Positions 15,641-22,897 are shown, counted from the first letter of the stretch. The stretch is DNA of 64,000 bases from DASUBV01 sp036510065 (GCA_036510065.1 DATCEO010000166.1:177258-241257); one strand, 5' to 3'. The notes: generated by a model not told the origin, from the letters alone. Numbers and translations are program-made.

Positions 15641-16140
15641 TGCTGGTCGCATTCGGGCTGGAAATGTCGCAGGACGCCGAGCTGGCCGCGGTCGTAGCCG
15701 CGGGCAGGCAGGACGACGGCGGCCGGGCTGAGGTCGACATGCTGTTCTACGGGGCCGCCGACGAGGCGGCCGCGGAGGTGTCGCGGCTGTTCGGCAGCGT
15801 GGACAACGTCGGGCTGTTCTGCGATCCGATGCCGTGCGCCGGGCTGCTGCCCGTCCTGCGGAGCGGCGGCGTCTGGCTGCACCTCCTCGAAGCCGTCGAC
15901 GTCGCCGCGGCGAGCTATCTCTTTAAGGCGGAGGTCCGGGGTCACCGGGTGCGGGTCACCGGTCACGAGGCTCTCCGGGAGGCGATGAGGTTCGCGGTGC
16001 GCCGCCCCCTCGCAGCCGCATTCGCGTTCGAGAGGCGCCGGGTCGAGGTCGACATGAGCCCGCTGAACGCGGCCGCGTTCGCGCTGTGGGGCCTGTCCCG
16101 GAACGAGGCGGACGCCGATCCCGGCGTCTGGGCGCTGTAG
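15640..16140 (+). CDS. Phage terminase large subunit, nuclease domain (split gene)
   Basis: 166 residues forming the RNase H-like C-terminal half of TerL. It begins AFGLEMSQDAELAAVVAAG, where phage enzymes have a catalytic Asp in G-V-D-x-S; here the residue is Glu. A middle acidic residue is in LFCDPMP and the last in VEVDMSPLNAAAFALWG, so an E-D-D triad remains. Its ATG overlaps the ATPase stop by one base (TGATG; a GTG three bases earlier is possible), implying stop-restart translation, or an original single gene broken by a -1 shift. Probably forms a two-piece terminase with the upstream protein. Confidence 0.8.
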   Translation: MLVAFGLEMSQDAELAAVVAAGRQDDGGRAEVDMLFYGAADEAAAEVSRLFGSVDNVGLFCDPMPCAGLLPVLRSGGVWLHLLEAVDVAAASYLFKAEVRGHRVRVTGHEALREAMRFAVRRPLAAAFAFERRRVEVDMSPLNAAAFALWGLSRNEADADPGVWAL

Positions 16141-16145
16141 CGCCT

Positions 16146-16171
16146 GTTAGCCCGCGTTCGTAACCGCTAAC
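16146..16171 (+). promoter_or_regulatory. Small inverted repeat after the terminase gene
   Basis: GTTAGC (16146-16151) and GCTAAC (16166-16171) form a 6-base inverted repeat with 14 bases between the arms, starting 5 bases after the terminase nuclease stop. Possibly an operator or weak hairpin. Confidence 0.3.
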
Positions 16172-16211
16172 TTGCCCCGCAGGTGGGACACTGCTTGTGT
16201 CGACGGCGGGC

Positions 16212-16261
16212 GGGCCCGCGTCTTCGCATCCGCGGGCCCTCCCAAGACGGATGCGAAGGAG
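16212..16261 (+). promoter_or_regulatory. Two mutually exclusive RNA hairpins covering a ribosome site
   Basis: Hairpin A pairs GGGCCCGCG (16212-16220) with CGCGGGCCC (16231-16239). Hairpin B pairs CTTCGCATCCG (16222-16232) with CGGATGCGAAG (16248-16258). They share bases 16231-16232, and B's left arm is the loop of A, so they cannot form together. Hairpin B takes up part of the GAAGGAG ribosome site (16255-16261) of the gene starting at 16267. This looks like an on/off leader. Confidence 0.55.
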
Positions 16262-16266
16262 TGCAC

Positions 16267-16986
16267 ATGGGTTTCATGGATGCCATCGCGGTGCACCGGG
16301 GCGACCCGGAGCAGGGCCGCACGCTCGCGGAGGTCATGTCCGGCGCCGGGCGCCCGGACCGTAACCAGGCTGAGCCTGACCGGCCCGATGCTGATGAGGT
16401 CTCCGCGGGCCTGCTAGCCCGTGGCTATACGGCGGGCGGGGTCAGTGCCCTGGCGCAGAAGCTGGCCAATGCCGAGGCGGACCTGGCCACCGAGCGGGCG
16501 AGGATCGGGAAGACCGCGAAGCGGCAGGAGTGGATCCAGCGGGCGCACGCGGCCGGGCAGATCAGCGCGTTCGACATCGCGGCCATGCAGGACGAGGACG
16601 AGGGCGACGAGGCGCGGGCCGGTTCCCTCGCCCGCCGCTGTGATTCCCTCCGCCTCCAGCTACGGGAAGTGAGCGACGTGATCGCGGCCCCGCAGCGCGC
16701 GGCGGATCCGCTGGAGGCAGCGGCCAGCCGGGCTCATGCGGCATTCGCGTCGGCGACCCGCTCGGCGATGGCCGCGGCCGAGGCGCGTCCGGAGCCGCCC
16801 CCTTTCGCTGGCCGTGGCGCCGCCGTCCCCGGTGACGATCCGCCGGCCATGCCCGGCTCGCTGTACAGGCGCCCTGACGCCCTGGAGATCGCCCGGAGTC
16901 TCGGCCCTGCTGAGGGCTGCACGCACTGCCGGAACATCGGCGTGACGGCGGCCCAGAGCGTCCGGATCCACGCGGGTGCGGTGTGA
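16267..16986 (+). CDS. Coiled-coil protein downstream of the split terminase
   Basis: 239 residues. A charged coiled-coil covers about 62-150 (LAQKLANAEADLATERARIG, AARRAGSLARRCDSLRLQLRE-like heptads), followed by an Ala/Pro-rich linker and a short C-terminal CTHC motif. The start has AAGGAG with a 5-base spacer, and lies under the alternative hairpins. I do not recognise a family; by position it could be a portal-adaptor or scaffold-like protein, but no capsid genes are nearby, so this is speculation. Confidence 0.7.
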   Translation: MGFMDAIAVHRGDPEQGRTLAEVMSGAGRPDRNQAEPDRPDADEVSAGLLARGYTAGGVSALAQKLANAEADLATERARIGKTAKRQEWIQRAHAAGQISAFDIAAMQDEDEGDEARAGSLARRCDSLRLQLREVSDVIAAPQRAADPLEAAASRAHAAFASATRSAMAAAEARPEPPPFAGRGAAVPGDDPPAMPGSLYRRPDALEIARSLGPAEGCTHCRNIGVTAAQSVRIHAGAV

Positions 16987-17150
16987 CCGCGCAGGACCCG
17001 GCGGCGGCCGCCGCGTTGATCAAGGCGGCGGCTGACCGGGCCGGGGGCGTGATGATCGCGCCGGACGGGACCGTGCAGGGCCTCCAGGGCGCGCAGCTCG
17101 GGCACCAGCAGCAGGACGCGGCGCAGCCGGACCCCGGTGATGCCCGGTGA
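16983..17150 (+). CDS. Tiny overlapping protein, 55 aa
   Basis: GTG start overlaps the preceding stop (GTGTGA) and its TGA overlaps the next GTG. The product is Ala/Gln-rich (ALIKAAADRAGGVMIAPDG, LQGAQLGHQQQDAAQ). The tight overlap on both sides is the main evidence that it is a gene. No family recognised. Confidence 0.5.
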   Translation: MTAQDPAAAAALIKAAADRAGGVMIAPDGTVQGLQGAQLGHQQQDAAQPDPGDAR

Positions 17151-17332
17151 ACGCCGAGCTGGCGACGGCTGAGGCCCGGCACCAGCACCGGCAGCAGGAA
17201 GAGGACCGGGCGCACGCGGCGGTGCAGACGCCGCGGCCGGGCCCGGCCCTGCCTGATCACGCGCAGGCGGTGGCGTCGCTGTCGGCGGCCGCCCCGGCTG
17301 GCGGGTACGGCGGCGAGCAGGGCCTTGCCTGA
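17147..17332 (+). CDS. Tiny overlapping protein, 61 aa
   Basis: GTG start within the previous stop codon (GTGA). It has a charged, Gln/Glu-rich N-terminal helix (ELATAEARHQHRQQEEDRAH) and a Pro/Ala-rich tail. It ends the terminase operon. No family recognised; its reality rests on overlap and reading-frame context. Confidence 0.5.
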   Translation: MNAELATAEARHQHRQQEEDRAHAAVQTPRPGPALPDHAQAVASLSAAAPAGGYGGEQGLA

Positions 17333-17397
17333 TCAGCGGCAAAAGATGATGCCCTAGTCCTGGGTATCGTTTCGCGAGCGTGTTCTACTAGGCCGCT

Positions 17398-17613
17398 ATG
17401 GGTGACGTGCGGCGGCCTGCCTGGTGGTGCTACCCGGAAGCTTGCGACCGCGGGCACCCGTGGGGCCCCGGCCGGGTGATCGTCGGGTGGATGCCCTGCG
17501 AGTGCCCGCCAGCGCTGGCCGAGCCGGGCCGCGGGCACCTTTGGGTACGGTGCAGGGCGGGCGGCTGCCCGTCAATCTGGTACCGGCCGGCGCATATCGA
17601 TGGCGGCAGCTAG
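17398..17613 (+). CDS. Small Cys/His-rich protein common in actinomycete elements
   Basis: 71 residues with the pattern WWCYPEACDRGHPWGPGRV, a WMPCEC pair, GHLWVRCRAGGC and a final WYRP. Similar 65-80-residue proteins occur in many actinomycete genomes, often in integrated elements. The spaced Cys and His residues suggest one zinc ion held by the fold. It stands alone between two operons with a 65-base upstream gap. Function unknown. Confidence 0.65.
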   Translation: MGDVRRPAWWCYPEACDRGHPWGPGRVIVGWMPCECPPALAEPGRGHLWVRCRAGGCPSIWYRPAHIDGGS

Positions 17614-17645
17614 TCAGCTGCCCGCATTCATGTCACATTCACTCT

Positions 17646-17918
17646 ATGGTCGTATTAATCGTGCTGGCACTCCTGGTCATTGGCGGCTATTTCATCTCAT
17701 TACAGTGGCATCCCTGGCGGGCGTGCCGGTCGTGCAAGGGGACTGGCCGGCAGCGGGGCTCGGTCTACAGGTACTCCCACCGCATGTGCACCTCCTGCGG
17801 CGGCAACGGACGGCGCGGCCGGGCTGGCCTCAGCACGTTTCACCGGGGCGGCCAGGTCTGGGGCGAGCGCAAGCCGGGTGAGGCAACTGCGAAGCGCTCC
17901 AGGAACCTCGGACGCTAG
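17646..17918 (+). CDS. Membrane-anchored DnaJ-like zinc-knuckle protein, copy 1
   Basis: 90 residues. One N-terminal transmembrane segment (VVLIVLALLVIGGYFIS, residues 2-18) is followed by W/HPWRACRSCKGTG and CTSCGGNGRRGR, a pair of CxxCxG motifs like the DnaJ zinc centre, then a basic tail. The basic, metal-binding part should face the cytosol. A diverged paralogue of the same layout (HPFRPCPRCKGKG, CRKCGGTRH) lies at 19025-19270 on the other strand. Possibly a small membrane partner for the transfer machinery. Confidence 0.65.
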   Translation: MVVLIVLALLVIGGYFISLQWHPWRACRSCKGTGRQRGSVYRYSHRMCTSCGGNGRRGRAGLSTFHRGGQVWGERKPGEATAKRSRNLGR

Positions 17919-18171
17919 CCAATCGGCCTTGCCCTTACCCAGGACCGAGCGGACCTAGCCGCTGCATCTGGCATCATGCGCCGTTCCTTAGCTTGCGGGC
18001 CGCTCTACGTGACGGGCTGGACGATTCCGGCGCCGGGACGGGGCTGCGGCCGGCGGAATGGTACTGACAGAGGCATATATCGCCTAACCGCATTTCGGGG
18101 CGGCTCCTAATCAACAGGGCAACTGGCAATTCGCATCAGGCGCCTGAGCTGGCACGGATAAGGTCGCGGTC
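17919..18171. other. Gene-free 253 bases with a probable promoter for the lipoprotein
   Basis: No open frame of interest. TAAGGT at 18159-18164 fits a -10 box with the A of the lipoprotein ATG (18172) eight bases later, suggesting a leaderless transcript. Confidence 0.35.
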
Positions 18172-18591
18172 ATGATTTCTCGTGCTGCCGTCGCCATCCT
18201 GTCCGCAGCTGCCGCTGCCGCCTTATCCGCGTGCGGCAGCTCCGCCGTAACCATCCACGGCCAGATCATGCCGGGCGGCGGGGCTACCTCGATCACCGGC
18301 GGACTGGTGACGTCTTATGCCTTCTGCAGCGAGGACAGCCCGAGTCCTGGCAGCCAGGTAGCCGTTACTGATCCGGACGGCAAGATCATCGGCAGTGCCA
18401 CGCTTGGTACCTGGTCACACCGAAGTGCCACAGCGAGTGGACTGACCATGTACCCGTGCATGATGCCGTTCATGATCAGGAACGTCGCGGCTGAACAGCG
18501 ATACGGCTTCGAGATCAACGGCGTCCCCGGCAAGATCTGGGTGAGCAACGTCAGCAGGCCCGTGCTCCTGCAGGTCGGCAGCGGCGGCTGA
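18172..18591 (+). CDS. Secreted lipoprotein carried by the element
   Basis: 139 residues. The signal peptide ends in a lipobox LSAC (residues 18-21), so the mature protein is a membrane-anchored lipoprotein on the cell surface. The mature part is beta-rich (ITGGLVTSYAFC, VAVTDPDGKIIGSATLGTW) with three cysteines, and contains no catalytic motif. It could be an entry-exclusion or surface protein of the element, which is inference from position only. Leaderless start is likely; a strong bidirectional terminator follows. Confidence 0.7.
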   Translation: MISRAAVAILSAAAAAALSACGSSAVTIHGQIMPGGGATSITGGLVTSYAFCSEDSPSPGSQVAVTDPDGKIIGSATLGTWSHRSATASGLTMYPCMMPFMIRNVAAEQRYGFEINGVPGKIWVSNVSRPVLLQVGSGG

Positions 18592-18608
18592 CCGGCGGCC
18601 GGAGGCGA

Positions 18609-18640
18609 AGCGCCCGGCGAGCCGTAGCCAGCCGGGCGCT
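18609..18640. terminator. Bidirectional terminator between lipoprotein and leftward operon
   Basis: A perfect 10-bp stem (AGCGCCCGGC with GCCGGGCGCT) around a 12-base loop, placed between the stop codons of the convergent genes at 18591 and 18651. Confidence 0.75.
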
Positions 18641-18650
18641 CTGCAGGTGC

Positions 18651-19022
18651 CTACCTCCCTGGCCGGTTCTCCTCAGTGACTGCCTGGACTGTTCCGGGGA
18701 TGACCGGGCGGGGCGCGATCGACAGCCGCGCTCCTGTGATCGCTGTAGCGGACCTGGCAGCCGGGACCGGGGCTGCTGCCCGGCCGGTTCCTGGCGGCAG
18801 CGGATGGCTCAGCCCGGCGCGGCGCAGCACGATCGTCAGCACCCCGGCCGACCCGGCGACGGCCGCGGCGAGCGTGATGAGGATGGCGGTCAGCACGTCG
18901 GCGATGACCACGGCCGCCGCGCTGATGACCACGGCCAGGCCGACGACGGCGACCACAGCGGCGAGCCACCCGCCGCCGGATTCCTCGACGATGACCCGCG
19001 AGGGCCTGATGAAGATCGCCAT
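18651..19022 (-). CDS. Two-helix membrane protein, last gene of the transfer operon
   Basis: 123 residues from MAIFIRPSRV. Two adjacent hydrophobic segments (WLAAVVAVVGLAVVISAAAVV and VLTAILITLAAAVAGSAGVL, about 18-68) with a short loop between, then a basic Pro/Ala-rich tail. It starts 2 bases after the preceding gene's stop. By place and topology it fits a small Spd-type (spread) membrane protein, which are poorly conserved. Not more than that can be said. Confidence 0.65.
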   Translation of the reverse strand: MAIFIRPSRVIVEESGGGWLAAVVAVVGLAVVISAAAVVIADVLTAILITLAAAVAGSAGVLTIVLRRAGLSHPLPPGTGRAAAPVPAARSATAITGARLSIAPRPVIPGTVQAVTEENRPGR

Positions 19023-19024
19023 GG

Positions 19025-19270
19025 CTACTTGTCCTTCCGGTCGCGGCGGTAGGTGGCGGCGCCGCGGACGGCGCGGTGCAGCATGCGGGAGCCGAGGGCC
19101 TGGACGTGGCGGGTGCCGCCGCACTTCCTGCACGGCCCGTGGCGGCGCTTCGTCGAGCCGCGGTTGGTGCCCTTGCCCTTGCACCGCGGGCACGGCCTGA
19201 ACGGGTGGAAGTAGATCCACCCGAGGTAGCCGACGACGGCGGCCAGGCCGCCGAGCACGAGCCCGGTCAT
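19025..19270 (-). CDS. Membrane-anchored DnaJ-like zinc-knuckle protein, copy 2
   Basis: 81 residues from the ATG that overlaps the previous stop (ATGA). N-terminal transmembrane segment (GLVLGGLAAVVGYLGWIYF), then HPFRPCPRCKGKGTNRGSTK and CRKCGGTRH, ending in a very basic tail (AATYRRDRKDK). The same membrane-helix plus double CxxCxG layout is found at 17646-17918. Probably a DNA- or protein-contacting membrane accessory of the transfer system. Confidence 0.7.
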   Translation of the reverse strand: MTGLVLGGLAAVVGYLGWIYFHPFRPCPRCKGKGTNRGSTKRRHGPCRKCGGTRHVQALGSRMLHRAVRGAATYRRDRKDK

Positions 19271-19476
19271 GACTCGCTCACCGATGCGGCGCCGGCGGAG
19301 AACCCCTCGGCGAAACCCTCGGCCTGCCCGTCGGCGTGCCCGGCGGCGTAGCCGGAGGCCGTCCCGTCGGCGAAACCCTCGGCGTAACCCTCCGCCCACG
19401 CCTCTTTCCAGATGCGGCAGTACGGAAGCTCACAGCCGGAGTCGCGGCAGGACTCATACCTGTGCGTCGTCCTCAT
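19267..19476 (-). CDS. Small protein with tandem G-Y/F-A-x repeats
   Basis: 69 residues. An N-terminal Cys cluster (CRDSGCELPYC) precedes nine or so tetrapeptide repeats of the form x-G-Y/F-A (EGYAEGFADGTASGYAAGHA, then DGQAEGFAEGFSAG). Such repeats form a helix with a glycine stripe, as in FliH-type proteins. The gene at 10733 carries a shorter version. It follows a 145-base repeat-rich spacer after the FtsK-like gene and is coupled to the next gene by an ATGA overlap. Confidence 0.65.
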   Translation of the reverse strand: MRTTHRYESCRDSGCELPYCRIWKEAWAEGYAEGFADGTASGYAAGHADGQAEGFAEGFSAGAASVSES

Positions 19477-19621
19477 GGCCGCCTCGATCCCGGCCGGGCG
19501 GCGATTCTGCCGTATTCCGTATTTCCCCAGGTCGGCGCAGGGCTGCCAGATACGGCCAGATACGGGAAACCGGACATCCCCAGGTCAGCGGCGCGTACGG
19601 CAAAGTATCTGAGATACGGCA
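19477..19621. promoter_or_regulatory. Candidate clt/transfer site with ATACGG repeats and a palindrome
   Basis: CCGTAT occurs at 19510-19515 and 19517-19522; the complementary ATACGG at 19550-19555, 19560-19565 and 19614-19619, the first two within tandem GCCAGATACGG units 10 bases apart. GTATCT-G-AGATAC (19605-19617) is a perfect palindrome. TraB-type translocases recognise short repeats close to their own gene; this spacer directly follows the FtsK/TraB-like gene. It may also hold the operator of the downstream small genes. Confidence 0.5.
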
Positions 19622-21793
19622 TCACGGCTGCCTCGCCGCCGACTGCACGTCGCTCTTGCGGCAGCCCTTGAGGGCCTTGCCGAGCATCGTCACGTTCACC
19701 GACGGGATACCGGCGGCGCGGCACTGAGCCGACACGCTGTCGGCGGTGGCGTCGCCGTGGCGGTCCGGGAACCGGCCGCGCAGCAGGCCCGCCAGGACTT
19801 CCCAGTGAGCGCCCGGCATGTCACCGAGCACGGCCAGGACGTCAGCGGCGACCGACACCGTCACGCGCGGGGCATCGGCAGCCAGCGCCATGCCCGACAG
19901 CGTTCCGGCGCGCTCCCTGATCGACCTGGCGGCCGTGAGGATGCGCTCTGCGTCGGTGCCGTCAGCCAAGTAGGTGCGGATGGTCGGGCTCTTGTCCGAC
20001 GCGCCGCGCAGGATCCCGACTCCTTTGTATTCGCTAAGGAGCTTCGACGCGTCGAGGCCCTCGCCGAGTGACCCGGCGCCGAGCACCATCTCTGAGACCC
20101 GGTAGTCCGACGTGCGGAGCGCGAACCGCACGGGGCACGTGTCCCGCATGGCGAGGAACTGCTGGGCTACCCGCCCGGTGCCGATCCCGGACGGCCGCTG
20201 CGTAGCGGGGATCACGGTCACCCCGGCGCCGGGCGCGACCTTGGTCAGGAACACCAGGAGCGTGGCGATCTCGGCGGAGATCGGGCCCAGGTCGAAATAC
20301 TCCTGCACCTCGTCGAGGATGAGCAGCCGCACCGGCATGCCGAACTGCCGGTCGCGGGCCAGCTCGCGGGTGAGCTTGCCTTCCGGGCACGCCGCGGGAT
20401 TGGCCTCCTGCAGCGCTGACAGCCGCTCATACCGGTCGTTGACGTCGGACTTCAGCCGCTCCAGCGTGTCGAGCAGGATCTCGGGCGGCAGCCCGGCCGC
20501 AGTGGGCGTGAGCCCGAACGCAAACGAGTCGGCGACCAGCGCGAACCGCCGCCAGTCCGGCTTGCCGGAGGCGTCGAAGACGTCGAGCTTGCAAAAGGGA
20601 TCGAGCGCCGCGTAGAGCCCCAGCAGGCGGGCCACGAAGCTCTTGCCCTGCCGGGGCAGGGCGCCGACCAGGATCGAGTGCCACAGCAGGTCAAGGGTCG
20701 CGAGCTGGCCGCGCTCATCGAGGCCGAGCGGGCACGGCTGCCAGACGTCGGTCTGCCTGCAGGCCAGCAGCGGCGTCCGGCCGACGGGTACGCGCAGCGG
20801 GTCCTCATCGGCGACCCAGAGCCCGTGCCGCCGGATCGACGTGGGGTCGCGGCGGATGAACACCTGGCTGTCGGTGACGTCCAGCCCGGACGCGATGGCC
20901 TCCTTCGCCTCGACCGCATCGCGCAGGCCCTTGCCGTACGGCAGGTCGACCAGCACGCCGCTGCCTGCGCCATCGCGGGACATCCGGCCGGCGAAAGTGA
21001 TCTGCTGCCCCGGCTTATCCGGGTCACCCAGTTTCGCCGCGTAGTAGGCGCGCAGGACGACGTCAGCGTTCAGCCGCCGGAACCGCGGCGTCACCACGGC
21101 CGGGGTGATGATCCGCTTGTCCGCCGGGCGCCCGGCGGCGGCCAGGAACGGCAGCGCTACGGCGGCCGCGGCGGCGGTCACCCACCACGGGGCGAACTTC
21201 ACCAGGACCACCACGACGGCAATCACCGCGGCCAGCTCGCCGCCCAGGGCCATCCCGCGGACCTTGCGGACCTCGCGGGCGTCCTTGTCGAGCTTGTGCC
21301 ATTCCCGGCTGTCGCCGTCAGCGGCGGCCTGGGAGCGCAGCCCGTGGGACTCCAGCACCCACCACCACCTGAGCTGGCGGGCGAGGACGCGGAACACGCC
21401 CACGATCGCCCACGCCACCGCCAGCAGCAGGTAGCGGGGCGACCGGATCGAGTGGTAGGCGCCGCGGTGGCCGGTGACCTGCACCTGGCGGGCGAGTGCG
21501 GTGCGCATCCCGGCCGGGGTGCGCAGATGCGGCGGGATGACCGGCAGCCGCTCCCCGGCTGCCGGGGACACGTCCACGTACACCGCGGCACCGGCCGGGG
21601 CGTGGTCGAGCTCGACCTCGTAGCTGACGTCGGACACCTCGGCGGGTACGGCCACGATCGGGTCGGGTACGGCGATCTCCGCATTCGGGCGGTCGCCTTC
21701 TGGCTGGTCGGACATGATGGGTGATCTCCAATCGGGACGTTTGGGGACCGGCGCCGGGCTTCTCTCCGGTTGACCCGGCGCCGGGTTACTCAC
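19622..21793 (-). CDS. FtsK/SpoIIIE (TraB-like) DNA translocase, conjugative transfer ATPase
   Basis: 723 residues from a GTG overlapping the previous stop; an ATG at 21715 (MSDQPEG) is an alternative start. Two hydrophobic segments (about 118-136 and 185-215) anchor it in the membrane. The motor domain has Walker A GALPRQGKS (about 376-384), Walker B LLILDEVQE (about 489-497) and the FtsK-like VIPATQRPSG. The C-terminal 90 residues are a winged-helix-like part (HWEVLAGLLRGRFPDRHGDA), matching the DNA-recognition domain of TraB. Such proteins move double-stranded DNA between mycelia without a relaxase. The gene follows DUF2637 and three small genes in one operon. Confidence 0.92.
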   Translation of the reverse strand: MSNPAPGQPERSPAPVPKRPDWRSPIMSDQPEGDRPNAEIAVPDPIVAVPAEVSDVSYEVELDHAPAGAAVYVDVSPAAGERLPVIPPHLRTPAGMRTALARQVQVTGHRGAYHSIRSPRYLLLAVAWAIVGVFRVLARQLRWWWVLESHGLRSQAAADGDSREWHKLDKDAREVRKVRGMALGGELAAVIAVVVVLVKFAPWWVTAAAAAVALPFLAAAGRPADKRIITPAVVTPRFRRLNADVVLRAYYAAKLGDPDKPGQQITFAGRMSRDGAGSGVLVDLPYGKGLRDAVEAKEAIASGLDVTDSQVFIRRDPTSIRRHGLWVADEDPLRVPVGRTPLLACRQTDVWQPCPLGLDERGQLATLDLLWHSILVGALPRQGKSFVARLLGLYAALDPFCKLDVFDASGKPDWRRFALVADSFAFGLTPTAAGLPPEILLDTLERLKSDVNDRYERLSALQEANPAACPEGKLTRELARDRQFGMPVRLLILDEVQEYFDLGPISAEIATLLVFLTKVAPGAGVTVIPATQRPSGIGTGRVAQQFLAMRDTCPVRFALRTSDYRVSEMVLGAGSLGEGLDASKLLSEYKGVGILRGASDKSPTIRTYLADGTDAERILTAARSIRERAGTLSGMALAADAPRVTVSVAADVLAVLGDMPGAHWEVLAGLLRGRFPDRHGDATADSVSAQCRAAGIPSVNVTMLGKALKGCRKSDVQSAARQP

Positions 21794-22371
21794 GGGGTCA
21801 GATCGGTGAGGTAGCGGTGCACCTCCTGCGCTCGCGGCTGGCCAAGGTGCATCTCGCGCCGCACCCGGCGGACTGACGGGACCTCCCCGCGGGCCAGGTC
21901 GGCGGCGAACAGCCCGGCGGCCTGGTGGCCGTGACCGTTCAGCCCGGCGGGCGGCTCGGGTACATCCGGATCCGGCGCGGGTACGGCGACCGAGCTGCGG
22001 ATGACGATCATGAGCAGCTCGTAGGAGATCACCAGCGCTGGCGCGGGCCAGGCCGCCACGATCGCGCCAGCCGTCCCGTAGGCCACCCCGGCGGCCACGT
22101 TCGCCGCCAGCGTCGCCGCGATGCCGAGGCCCAGGGCGGCGTAGGCGAGCCAGTGCGCGCGGGCCCGGCGCCGGGCCGCGTCCAGCAGCACCATCGACGC
22201 GGCGTAGATCAGCCCGTCAATGGTCAGCGGGTACGCCAGCGCCAGCGGGCCGGACTCGCCGTGCAGCCGGACCACCTGCAGCGCGTGCCGGTACGACACG
22301 AACGCGGCCACCAGCGCGACCAGGGACACGGCGGCGATGGTCGACCAGCGGATGGCCTGCCCGGCGGTCAC
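21790..22371 (-). CDS. DUF2637 protein (Spd-like) of the transfer operon
   Basis: 193 residues. Four hydrophobic helices at about 9-28, 41-62, 72-95 and 100-122 are the DUF2637 domain (VSYRHALQVVRLHGES is the family's charged loop). After a linker, the C-terminal 55 residues form a helix-turn-helix-like segment (VPSVRRVRREMHLGQPRAQE). DUF2637 genes stand next to FtsK-like genes in most AICEs and are thought to help intramycelial spread. GTG start overlapping the preceding stop (GTGA) shows tight translational coupling. Confidence 0.88.
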   Translation of the reverse strand: MTAGQAIRWSTIAAVSLVALVAAFVSYRHALQVVRLHGESGPLALAYPLTIDGLIYAASMVLLDAARRRARAHWLAYAALGLGIAATLAANVAAGVAYGTAGAIVAAWPAPALVISYELLMIVIRSSVAVPAPDPDVPEPPAGLNGHGHQAAGLFAADLARGEVPSVRRVRREMHLGQPRAQEVHRYLTDLTP

Positions 22372-22685
22372 CGGTCGATTTCCAATCCGAGCCCGGCAGC
22401 CAGCGCCAGGTAGGCGTCTGTCTTGTCGAGGTCATCGGCGTGGTCCTGGCAGAGCGCGGCCGGGCTGTCCTCGCAGTCCTGGCAGAACCCGGCCGGGTCC
22501 CTGTAGGTCACCGCGTCGGCGAGCGCCTGGCCGAGGACGCCGAGGTCCGCCGCGGTGAGCACCGGGCACGTCGCCAGCTCCTCGATCCGGGCCAGCGCGG
22601 TCTCTGCGACGTGCTGGCGGCTGGCCAGCTCGTCGGACAGCTGCGCGTCGATCCAGTCGGCCAGCGCCGTCAGGGCGGCGCTCAC
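22368..22685 (-). CDS. Small Cys-containing transfer-operon protein
   Basis: 105 residues, mostly helical and acidic, with CQDCEDSPAALCQDH at about 68-82, which could hold a zinc ion. Both ends overlap neighbours by 4 bases. Found in AICE operons beside DUF2637 genes as an unnamed protein. Confidence 0.65.
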   Translation of the reverse strand: MSAALTALADWIDAQLSDELASRQHVAETALARIEELATCPVLTAADLGVLGQALADAVTYRDPAGFCQDCEDSPAALCQDHADDLDKTDAYLALAAGLGLEIDR

Positions 22686-22897
22686 CGGGCAGCCTCGGCC
22701 TGGGCTGCCCGCAGCGCAGCCGCGGCCTCCGTGAGCACCAGCGCCAGGCCGTCGAGGTCGGCCGGGTCGGTGGTCTGCAGGCGCAGATCGTGCCCGTCTA
22801 GGAGCACGGTCGCGAAATGGCCGGTCTCGCCTCCGGCATCGCTGACGCGGTAGGACGGCTGGCCGACGTCGGCCTGCTGGTAGATCGTCGCGCTCAC
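22682..22897 (-). CDS. Small hypothetical protein of the transfer operon
   Basis: 71 residues. A beta-rich N-terminal half (IYQQADVGQPSYRVSD, FATVLLDGHDLRLQTTD) and one C-terminal helix (DLDGLALVLTEAAAALRAAQ). Both ends overlap neighbouring genes by 4 bases. No family recognised. Confidence 0.6.
   Translation of the reverse strand: MSATIYQQADVGQPSYRVSDAGGETGHFATVLLDGHDLRLQTTDPADLDGLALVLTEAAAALRAAQAEAAR

Noticed and set aside
15637..15645. Programmed -1 frameshift joining the two terminase genes
   Set aside because: No slippery heptamer or downstream stem was seen; stop-restart at TGATG explains the layout with fewer assumptions.
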